Made by a program: the position numbers and the translations under genes. The notes under the pieces were generated by a model. That model was not told the origin of the DNA. It saw only the letters and a program-made list of their open reading frames with translations, and did no database searches. Positions 1 to 6,372 of a stretch of 9,061 bases of DNA are shown here, piece after piece. The first letter of the stretch is position 1. The number at the start of each line of letters is the position of its first letter. This DNA is from DATLYB01 sp964502525 (GTDB lineage Bacteria > Bacteroidota > Bacteroidia > Chitinophagales > CAIOSU01), in contig CAZCXH010000188.1 in assembly GCA_964502525.1 (NCBI GenBank), positions 1-9,061 of the forward strand, given 5' to 3'.

Positions 1-345
1 GCTGTTTTTGGGCTTATGCTCTTTCCGTGAATCAAGCGCTTCGCGGTCGTAACAAAGGCTTCTGCGCGCAGCAGGGCTTTCCGCTGAACAATCGTAAAAA
101 ATGTATTCGCCCGTCTTTTTATCATGACCGACAATGTCCGGTTCGCCACCGGTGATCTCCATTTCATGGAGCGACCATAGTTTATCAGGGTTAGCGTCCG
201 CCCCGTTTAAGCGGGACTGCACTTTAGCCCATTCGATGCCTTTATGGCGGTTCATGTTTTTCTCAAAACGGGATTTCAATGCTCTGAGCAGTTTATCCTG
301 TTGTTCTGGTGATAGCTTCTTTTTCTTGTTTTTCATGCCATTCAT
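1..345 (-). CDS. DUF4256-family protein, N-terminal part (cut by window edge)
   Basis: Reading the minus strand from the ATG at 345-343 gives 115 open codons to the window edge. The protein starts MNGMKNKKKK and continues with LSPEQQDKLL, RFEKNMNRHKGIEWAKVQ, LWSLHEMEITGGEPDIVG, GEYIFYDCSAESPAARR and CYDREALDSRKEHKP. From memory these blocks match the DUF4256 family, whose members are about 180-190 residues, so roughly the last third lies outside the window. The function of the family is unknown; members are small, soluble and have no signal peptide, and none is seen here. A stop codon (TAA) in the same frame lies directly before the ATG, so the start is at 345 or at the second ATG (336). No Shine-Dalgarno sequence is seen, which is normal for Bacteroidota. 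The gene points away from the large secreted-protein gene and does not share an operon with it. Family assignment is from recognition, not a search. Confidence 0.85.
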   Translation of the reverse strand, partial: MNGMKNKKKKLSPEQQDKLLRALKSRFEKNMNRHKGIEWAKVQSRLNGADANPDKLWSLHEMEITGGEPDIVGHDKKTGEYIFYDCSAESPAARRSLCYDREALDSRKEHKPKNS

Positions 346-557
346 TTATTTTTTGTTGATAGCAGTATGATTATTGGCATCTGAATACCATATCAAAGTT
401 GTTGCCCATTGTTTAATCCCCTCGTCTCAGGCGCAAGGTGTGTCACGAATAGAAGGAAACGGATAGTTCTTTTCAATGCTGTATAAAAGATGGTTGAAGC
501 CCCATCGCATACGCTGTACAGGCGGAGTAAGCCAACCACTCTTTTGATGCTTTAGCC

Positions 558-588
558 CAAAGTTACGGTATGAAGAAAAAGGAGAAAA
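558..588 (-). promoter_or_regulatory. Possible Bacteroidota-type promoter for the DUF4256 gene
   Basis: On the minus strand TAACTTTG (565-558) fits the Bacteroidota -7 consensus TAnnTTTG exactly. A TTTT (588-585) lies 19 bases upstream, in the place of the -33 TTTG element, with one mismatch. If used, transcription would start near 551 and leave a leader of about 200 bases before the ATG at 345. A poorer box, CAACTTTG (401-394), lies closer to the gene but has no matching upstream element. The assignment rests on short motifs only. Confidence 0.3.
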
Positions 589-815
589 GGCTGCACGAGC
601 AGTCAGATGAGTGTAAAGAAGCTGAATGCCCGCCTGCCGGACGGGCAGGCAAATGAACCGCTGATGACATGTCGAAACAGGAACTGGTCAGCAAAAGCAA
701 CGATGTCTTGCGATGGTTGCGAAAGACTTCCCATTATAAAGGTTCCAGGTCCTCCTTCGGAAGACTTGAAACAACAAAGGACCGAGACTGGTCAGGAATA
801 TCGGGTTTGTTCTGA
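570..815 (+). other. Stop-interrupted small reading frame, possibly a gene remnant
   Basis: From the ATG at 570 the frame gives 28 residues beginning MKKKEKRLHEQSDECKEAE and stops at 654-656, just after the GC-rich inverted repeat. The same frame then reopens through an ATG at 669 for 48 more codons, ending at 813-815. The second part begins MSKQELVSKSNDVLRWLRK and ends DRDWSGISGLF, with a plausible protein composition. Removing the repeat and its stop would leave one small, charged protein of about 70 residues. I recognise no family, and no ribosome binding site supports either start. It may be a small gene broken by the repeat, or chance. The overlapping frame 607-888 cannot be real at the same time. 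Confidence 0.2.
632..650. repeat. GC-rich 7-bp inverted repeat (REP-like palindrome)
   Basis: GCCTGCC (632-638) and GGCAGGC (644-650) are perfect reverse complements around a 5-base loop, GGACG. Palindromes built on CCTGCC/GGCAGG are common dispersed elements in Bacteroidota genomes, often lying between genes or giving rise to false small ORFs; that is background knowledge. Only one copy is in this window, so its repeat nature cannot be shown here. Its GC content stands out from the surrounding AT-rich sequence. Confidence 0.5.
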
Positions 816-836
816 AAGAACTGATGCCAATAATTT

Positions 837-868
837 ATTGAAAAATAGGGAAATGAATGTTAGCTTAA
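837..868 (+). promoter_or_regulatory. Weak candidate promoter for the giant secreted-protein gene
   Basis: ATTG (837-840) and TAGCTTAA (861-868) are separated by 20 bases, the spacing expected between the Bacteroidota -33 (TTTG) and -7 (TAnnTTTG) elements. Each box departs from consensus, the -7 box at two positions. It lies about 35 bases upstream of the ATG at 903, a sensible distance. No better candidate was seen between 600 and 902. Confidence 0.2.
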
Positions 869-902
869 CTTCTGAAAGAGCAATTTGAATCCCACTCCGA
901 TA

Positions 903-3900
903 ATGGCTAACCGAACCGTTCTATTCCTTGCCTGGCTTTGTTCGGCCGCTACCATTTTGCACGCGCAGCAGCCTTCCTCATCGCAGGTTGACAACAGCCG
1001 CTTCATTTATCTGGGTAATGATGATATTGCCCTTCATCTTGTTTGGGAAGAGCATCCCGCATTTTCAATAGCATGGTATGTTGTCGAGAAAAGCTATGAT
1101 GGCAACCGGTTTTTTGCCGTTGACAGCGTTCGTCCTCAGAATCTATTTGATATTCACGTCAACAACTACCCGAAGGATATTGAGTACTACAATCGCATTC
1201 TTTACAGCACCGAAACCGGAGGCGGCAGGTTTATTTACAATGATGTACGTGACGTTTCCGAAGCCGGTGAAAGAAACTTCTGGTACAGGGTGAAAATGAT
1301 AAAATCAAACGGGGAGAGAATTCAAACAAAATCTGTTGTAAAAAGTTTTTCATACGGCATTGAGGATGTTGATCGCCTGCCGGGATTTGGACATGATAGG
1401 GGAGGCGCTGGATTGGGGGAAGATGGACCTTCCGGTGAAGGAGGGCAACGTGGTGCGACCTGTCCTGATGTACAGGCGCCTCCCGCAGGATATATTTTCA
1501 ACGGAAATACCAGAACTTTTTATGGTGACTGCTGCTATTGGGAGGAGCGGGAATACATTGCGCAGCAAATTACGGAGGCGTGTGGCGGTTTGCAGGCGTG
1601 GTGCTGCCCGCGCGATTGCGCTCCCCTGGCGTATGACCCATGTTGCGTTCATATTTGCAGCGAGTATAACCAGTGCTCTTGTCCTCCCTGGATTTGCTGC
1701 GATATTACCGATGCTGCGGTCTGGATCGTTCATTCTTCCATTACCTATACGATTGATGCGAGCGTAACGAATATTCAAAATCCAAAATGTAATGGAAATT
1801 ATGACGGCTCCGTTACCGTAACCAATAATGGAGGGCTTCCGCCCATCACCTATAGCTGGGATAACGGTGTGATAACAGGAAGCGCTTTCAATAATCTTGC
1901 GGCAGGGGTTTATTCCGTGACAATTTTAGATGGCAACGGATGCAGCGAAACCGAGAGTTTCACGCTTACGAATCCACCTCTCTTGTCATCGTCTCTTTCT
2001 ATTCGTGATGTTACCTGCTTCGGGTTTAACGATGGCTCTATAGATGTGACGGTGAGCGGGGGCACTCCATCTTATACCTACACATGGACGGGAGGGACCT
2101 CCAATGGCGCAACATCCCAGGATCTGACCGGAATCGGACCCGGCAACTACGCTTTAACTATCACCGATGCGAATAGCTGCGTCAACAATCATTTCTCTCC
2201 CATCTTTTCTCCGGATGAATTTCTGGGCGTTATTACGTTTGTTGACCTCGGCTGCCTTGATGCGAATTCAGCAGTTCTCGAATTGTGTTGCTTTGGTTCA
2301 AATACCGGCTCTGCGGTACTCTCGCTGTCAGGCGGCACATCGCCAAATTCATTCATCTGGTCAAATGGCATAAACGCTGACACCAACAGCTATTTGATAG
2401 CCGGAACTTATGCCGTCAGCGCAGTTGACGCCAATGGCTGCTCGTTTACCGCTTCGGCTACCTTGGGCGAGCCAGACGAAATTGTCCCTTCTGCGGTTAC
2501 GGCTGATGCTGCCTGCGGCCAGTGCGATGGCTGGGCAAATATCAGCGTTAATGGAGGATCAGGGCTGTTCAACTTCTCATGGCCCGGAGGTCAGACAACA
2601 GCAAGCGTCTCCGGTCTATGCGCTGGTTCACACACTGTCATCGTAAGCGATGCTTTTGCCGTGAATTGTTCCAAAGCGATAAACGTAACGGTCAGCAATT
2701 TTGGAGGAGAGGTTATCACTGCATCACATACAGACGTTTCCTGCGCTGGAGCGTGCAATGGAACTGCGTCTGTGAATTTCAACTGCACAAGCCCGCCATG
2801 TACGGTGGGATGGTTTGATCCGATAGGCGCTTTGCTTTCTTCAAATAATTCAGTAAGCGGTCTTTGTCCGGGCAGCTATTCCGTGGTTGTAACAAATTCA
2901 GTCGGCTGCATCACCGCGGAAACGGTTGAGATTTTGGAGGGAACAGCCATCGCGGTTAATCTTAGCTTAACGCATGAAACTTGTCCCAATGCTTGTGATG
3001 GCGCTGCTTTAGCAGCGACAACGGGAGGCGCCATACCGTATTCTTTCGAATGGCAGGATGCAGGCGGAAATCCTATTCCCTTGCAAACTGATTCCACCAT
3101 TCAGAATTTGTGTCCCGGAGATTACTTGTTGCGTGTTCAGGACTTTGCCGGTTGTTCACTCACACATCCATTCACCATTCTGCCAAACATATTTTCCATT
3201 GCTGCGACACCATCCAATCCACTTTGCCATGGAGTCTGCGATGGATCTATTGAGGTTGACATTGCGGGTGGTGCAGGACCTTTCACCTATCAGTGGTTAG
3301 ATTCAAGCAACAACGCGGTTGCGGGAGAAACCAATTCCATCATTTTGAATTTGTGCGCTGGAACTTACTATGTTCAGGTTACCGCTTCGACAAGTTGTAC
3401 GCTCACTTCTCCGGCAATAACACTTGTTGACCCGCAGGCGATAACAGCAACCATTTCCACAACTGATATTATCTGCGATGGACAGTGTACAGGCACTGCT
3501 TCGGTTACTGCATCAGGAGGTGCAATAGGCTACGCATATCAATGGTATAATGCTGCCAATATCGCCATACCTGGAGGGACAAACTCTGGAATCAGCAGTC
3601 TTTGTGAAGGAACATATTTTGTCGGGTTGACAGATTCAAACGGATGCGCTTCAACACATCAGGCGAATATTTCAGTATTGATAACTATCACCACCATTAT
3701 CTCAGCAGAAGACATCAGTTGTCATGATGCCGATGACGGCAGCATTGACCTTACGGTGAATGGCGGCACAGCACCTTTGATATTTTCGTGGAACAACGGA
3801 GCTTACATAACTGAAGACCTGAGCAATCTTTCGGAAGGAATATACACCGTGCTTGTTACTGACTCAAATGGATGCACAGCCACTGATTCAGCGGGCATTA

Positions 3901-6107
3901 CCAATCCAGATTCGCTCACGGCATTTGCTTCAGCGCATATATATCCAAACGGTTTTCATGTTTCTTGCACTGATGGAACGAATGGCAGGGCAACTGTTAC
4001 AGTCAATGGCGGCACTGCTCCATTTACGTATGTCTGGAATGACGGACAACTGACTCCCATAGCTATCGGGTTAGCGCTGGGAACATATACAGTAACTGTA
4101 ATTGATGCTCAAGGCTGTATGGCGATAGGAGATGTAACGCTTCATTTGAATCCGCCACCGCTGCTTACAACTTTAGTTGCGGATACATTTATCGGAGGAT
4201 GGAATGTAAGTTGCTTTGGCGCAAGTGATGGGTTTATTGATTTAACCGTAATAAATGGAACGCCACCGTTTGTTTACGAATGGCTGCCTGACCATATTGT
4301 TTTCATTGAGGATTTGGACAGTGTTTCCGCGAGGACATATACAGTTTATGTTACCGATACCGTGAACGGATGTTCAACGATTGACAGCATTACACTTAAT
4401 GAACCACCTGCTTTGAGCGTGACATCCGTGGCTGTTAACGCAAGCTGTTTTGGAGGAAATGATGGAGCAATTGATTTAACCGTAACGGGCGGCACTCCGG
4501 GATATAGTTACCTCTGGACTGGCGGAATGCAAACAAGCCAGGATATAAATGGCTTGATTGCAGGAATATATATTGTGAGCATTGCTGATACCAACGGTTG
4601 TGCGGCCGGAGACACGATTGTTATTTCTGATCCGGTGGTTATCCCATTTTCAAATGTTTCCATTGAAACCTGCCGCGACAGCTTTTTTGTCGGGAATGCT
4701 TATCAAACGGTTTCAGGTATCTACTATGATACCGTCCAATTCGGACCAAGTTGTGACAGTGTAATTATTACGGACTTGCAATTCGTGACCGAATTCCATG
4801 TGACGGATTCAGTGAGCGTTTGCGATGGAAGTAGTTATTACGTGGGTGGCGATTGGCAGACGCAAGCCGGGATTTATTATGATACTTTGATTGCCCTGGG
4901 AAATTGCGACAGCATCGTTCAGACCTATCTCTCGTTTCGATCCAGTTTCTTTACGGCTGTCGCTGCGTCCATCTGCGATAATGAATTTTATTTTGCAGGA
5001 GGAGCCAATCAAAATACTACAGGAGTTTATTTTGACATATTAATTGCTTCCGGGGGCTGCGATAGCATTGTAGAGACCACGCTTATTGTTTTTCCAACCT
5101 ATGAAATATCAAATGTTGTATCCATTTGTGAAGGAGACAGCTTCTTCGCAGCCGAAGCCTTTCAGAAATTACCCGGATTTTATTATGACACGCTTGTAAC
5201 ATTCAACGGATGTGATAGTGTGCTGGAAACACAACTCATAATAAATCCAAATCAAAATGGTTTAAGAATGATTTCCATTTGCGAGGGCGACAGCTTGATG
5301 GCAGGTGGTGAATACCAGAATGCCAGTGGAACTTATTATGATTCTCTTGCAACAACAATGGGTTGTGACAGCGTCATTGCAACTGAACTTAATGTTTTAA
5401 GATCGTTCTTTTTTCCAACTCAACAAAATATTTGCGAAGGAGACAGCCTCTTTGCAGGAGGATCTTATCAAAGCATTTCCGGCATTTATTATGACACGTT
5501 GGCTTCATCGGGAAGTTGTGACAGCGTTATTGAAACAACGCTTAGTGTTATTGATGTCGAAATAAATGCGCAGCCTGATTCCGCTTTGGTGCAGGAAGGA
5601 AACAGCGTTCTAATCACAATAATCAGCGACTCGTCAAATCTCACTTACTATTGGTCACCCACAACCGGTTTAAGTTGTACGAACTGCGACAGCGTAACTA
5701 TCATTCCCCATGATGATATAACCTATACTGTAGTTGCGATGAATGGTTTGGGCTGTAGAGATACCTCCACGATATTAATCTACGTTGCAAAAGATACGCT
5801 GGATCCTAACTCGGAGATTGCCTTCTTCTATGTGCCGAATGTTTTTTCACCGAACGGTGATGGCATTAATGATGAGTTCAGAATATTTGCAAGTAACTAC
5901 TCTTACTTCCGCCTGCTGGTTTTCGATCGCTGGGGAGAAAAATTATTTGAAACAAACAATCATCTTGACGGATGGGATGGAACTTTCAAAGGAAACTTGC
6001 TCAATCCGGGAGTTTATGTTTATTATGTTGATGTCTCGTTTGGTACTGAAGAAATTCCAGCGGATTATACAAAATACAGGAAAGGCAGCGTGACGCTGAT
6101 CAGGTAG
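903..6107 (+). CDS. Giant SprB-repeat surface protein with type IX secretion type B sorting domain
   Basis: The protein has 1,734 residues from the ATG at 903. A TTG at 885 would add six residues before the signal peptide and is less likely. Residues 1-22 form a signal peptide (hydrophobic core LFLAWLC, AxA-type site ILHA/QQ). Residues about 30-165 resemble Bacteroidota fibronectin-like regions (WYVVEKSYDG, FWYRVK). A Gly-rich linker and a Cys-rich module (14 Cys, 187-266) follow. Twelve SprB-like repeats span about 289-1247, each with a C.G..DG start, GG.P..Y.W centre and D.NGC end. Six repeats of about 51 residues span about 1253-1551. An Ig/PKD-like segment comes next, and residues about 1640-1734 are the type B sorting domain (VPNVFSPNGDGIND, FDRWGEKLFE, GWDGTFKG, PGVYVYYV). 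It is likely secreted by the type IX system and displayed on the surface, for adhesion or gliding; the ligand is unknown. No PorP/SprF-like gene is adjacent. Confidence 0.93.
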   Translation: MANRTVLFLAWLCSAATILHAQQPSSSQVDNSRFIYLGNDDIALHLVWEEHPAFSIAWYVVEKSYDGNRFFAVDSVRPQNLFDIHVNNYPKDIEYYNRILYSTETGGGRFIYNDVRDVSEAGERNFWYRVKMIKSNGERIQTKSVVKSFSYGIEDVDRLPGFGHDRGGAGLGEDGPSGEGGQRGATCPDVQAPPAGYIFNGNTRTFYGDCCYWEEREYIAQQITEACGGLQAWCCPRDCAPLAYDPCCVHICSEYNQCSCPPWICCDITDAAVWIVHSSITYTIDASVTNIQNPKCNGNYDGSVTVTNNGGLPPITYSWDNGVITGSAFNNLAAGVYSVTILDGNGCSETESFTLTNPPLLSSSLSIRDVTCFGFNDGSIDVTVSGGTPSYTYTWTGGTSNGATSQDLTGIGPGNYALTITDANSCVNNHFSPIFSPDEFLGVITFVDLGCLDANSAVLELCCFGSNTGSAVLSLSGGTSPNSFIWSNGINADTNSYLIAGTYAVSAVDANGCSFTASATLGEPDEIVPSAVTADAACGQCDGWANISVNGGSGLFNFSWPGGQTTASVSGLCAGSHTVIVSDAFAVNCSKAINVTVSNFGGEVITASHTDVSCAGACNGTASVNFNCTSPPCTVGWFDPIGALLSSNNSVSGLCPGSYSVVVTNSVGCITAETVEILEGTAIAVNLSLTHETCPNACDGAALAATTGGAIPYSFEWQDAGGNPIPLQTDSTIQNLCPGDYLLRVQDFAGCSLTHPFTILPNIFSIAATPSNPLCHGVCDGSIEVDIAGGAGPFTYQWLDSSNNAVAGETNSIILNLCAGTYYVQVTASTSCTLTSPAITLVDPQAITATISTTDIICDGQCTGTASVTASGGAIGYAYQWYNAANIAIPGGTNSGISSLCEGTYFVGLTDSNGCASTHQANISVLITITTIISAEDISCHDADDGSIDLTVNGGTAPLIFSWNNGAYITEDLSNLSEGIYTVLVTDSNGCTATDSAGITNPDSLTAFASAHIYPNGFHVSCTDGTNGRATVTVNGGTAPFTYVWNDGQLTPIAIGLALGTYTVTVIDAQGCMAIGDVTLHLNPPPLLTTLVADTFIGGWNVSCFGASDGFIDLTVINGTPPFVYEWLPDHIVFIEDLDSVSARTYTVYVTDTVNGCSTIDSITLNEPPALSVTSVAVNASCFGGNDGAIDLTVTGGTPGYSYLWTGGMQTSQDINGLIAGIYIVSIADTNGCAAGDTIVISDPVVIPFSNVSIETCRDSFFVGNAYQTVSGIYYDTVQFGPSCDSVIITDLQFVTEFHVTDSVSVCDGSSYYVGGDWQTQAGIYYDTLIALGNCDSIVQTYLSFRSSFFTAVAASICDNEFYFAGGANQNTTGVYFDILIASGGCDSIVETTLIVFPTYEISNVVSICEGDSFFAAEAFQKLPGFYYDTLVTFNGCDSVLETQLIINPNQNGLRMISICEGDSLMAGGEYQNASGTYYDSLATTMGCDSVIATELNVLRSFFFPTQQNICEGDSLFAGGSYQSISGIYYDTLASSGSCDSVIETTLSVIDVEINAQPDSALVQEGNSVLITIISDSSNLTYYWSPTTGLSCTNCDSVTIIPHDDITYTVVAMNGLGCRDTSTILIYVAKDTLDPNSEIAFFYVPNVFSPNGDGINDEFRIFASNYSYFRLLVFDRWGEKLFETNNHLDGWDGTFKGNLLNPGVYVYYVDVSFGTEEIPADYTKYRKGSVTLIR
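1767..4643 (+). repeat. Twelve tandem SprB-like repeats in the secreted protein
   Basis: Twelve units of roughly 75-85 residues follow each other. The first Cys of unit 1 is at 1788, of unit 2 at 2016 and of unit 12 at 4446. Typical units read CNGNYDGS, GGLPPITYSW, LAAGVYSVTI, DGNGC. Units 4-8 form a subgroup with two extra cysteines (C...CDG or C...CNG near the start and LCxG before the Y). Unit 3 is the most irregular, with CLDANS and a second CCFGSN start. SprB repeats are known from the gliding adhesin SprB and many Bacteroidota surface proteins. DNA-level similarity between units is low, so the array is old rather than a recent expansion. Confidence 0.85.
4650..5562 (+). repeat. Six tandem 51-residue repeats, second family, in the secreted protein
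   Basis: The first Cys codons of the six units lie at 4671, 4821, 4974, 5127, 5280 and 5433, so the period is 150 and then exactly 153 bases four times. Each unit reads roughly CEGDS, AGG.YQ, SG.YYDTL, GCDSV and T.L. The two cysteines of a unit are 28 residues apart in five units and 27 in the first, which suggests one disulphide per unit. I have seen similar units in other Bacteroidota type IX cargo but know no established name or function. The units differ at many bases, so this is a conserved protein repeat and not a recent DNA duplication. Confidence 0.85.
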
Positions 6108-6110
6108 AAA

Positions 6111-6140
6111 CACCGATGAAAGTTTCTGCATTCATCGGTG
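6111..6140 (+). terminator. Perfect 10-bp hairpin after the secreted-protein gene (possible terminator)
   Basis: CACCGATGAA (6111-6120) and TTCATCGGTG (6131-6140) are perfect reverse complements around a 10-base loop. It begins 3 bases after the stop codon of the large gene, the right place for a terminator. No T-run follows on the plus strand (AGGAATC), so it is not a textbook intrinsic terminator. On the minus strand only TTT follows. It also marks the point where rhodanese homology begins, and the ATG of that remnant (6116) lies in its left arm. Confidence 0.5.
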
Positions 6141-6369
6141 AGGAATCAAAAGTCGTAGTTTATTGTTCAGTCGGTTATCGCAGTGAGAAAATCGCAGAGA
6201 AATTGAAAGCTGCCGGGTATAAAAATGTCTTCAATCTTTATGGCGGCATTTTCGAATGGGAAAATCAAAACCTTCCGGTGTATGATTCAAATGGAGAACC
6301 GTTCAGGTTCACGCTTACGATAAGGCGTGGGGCATTTGGCTGAATAAAGGGAAAAAAGTTTACGACTGA
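6116..6369 (+). pseudogene. Rhodanese-family remnant: N-terminal half lost, C-terminus frameshifted
   Basis: The frame from 6116 gives VVVYCSVGYRSEKIAEKL and NVFNLYGGIFEWENQ, the C-terminal half of a rhodanese domain. It includes the active-site loop CSVGYRS (Cys codon at 6164). Rhodaneses transfer sulphur through this Cys. Homology starts about at 6147, right after the hairpin, and the usual first half of the domain (about 80-100 residues, with the aspartate-containing start) is absent because the previous gene ends at 6107. Near 6301 the frame breaks. Reading in this frame ends at 6343, but the frame starting at 6301 continues as VHAYDKAWGIWLNKGKKVYD and stops at 6367-6369, which is the expected family C-terminus. 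A single base lost around 6299-6302 (CCGG to CCG) explains this. The stop lies 3 bases before the next gene, as in an old operon. A sequencing error could explain the shift but not the missing half. Confidence 0.8.
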
Positions 6370-6372
6370 TTC

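Larger units (their letters stand above)
346..902. other. Intergenic region between divergent genes, no convincing gene
   Basis: This 557-base stretch separates the minus-strand DUF4256 gene from the plus-strand secreted-protein gene. It holds a candidate minus-strand promoter (558-588), a GC-rich inverted repeat (632-650) and competing small frames. The longest plus-strand frame, 607-888, would give 93 residues that resemble no protein I know. Its N-terminal residues LPDGQA are simply the translation of the inverted repeat, so it is more likely accidental. A minus-strand frame is open from 688 to the stop at 429-427, but its first ATG is at 510, leaving 27 codons. No RNA gene, transposase or attachment site is recognisable. 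Confidence 0.6.

Noticed and set aside
607..888. 93-residue plus-strand frame upstream of the giant gene
   Set aside because: It reads through the GC-rich palindrome, resembles no known protein, has no ribosome binding site and overlaps a frame of equal or better quality. It is kept only as part of the intergenic description.
885..902. TTG at 885 as start of the giant secreted protein
   Set aside because: The ATG at 903 gives a standard signal peptide directly at its start; the extra six residues add nothing and would need a rare start codon.
1350..1778. 142-residue minus-strand frame and the 135-residue plus-strand frame (1360-1767) over the Cys-rich region
   Set aside because: Both are shadows of the large gene in its GC-richer part; their composition (Arg, Ile and Ala rich without domain pattern) fits no family, while the main frame continues with clear repeats.
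1767..5562. The repeats as a CRISPR array or recent DNA tandem repeat
   Set aside because: The periodicity is at the protein level (about 51 and 75-85 residues), unit sequences differ widely at the DNA level, and the whole stretch is one open frame.
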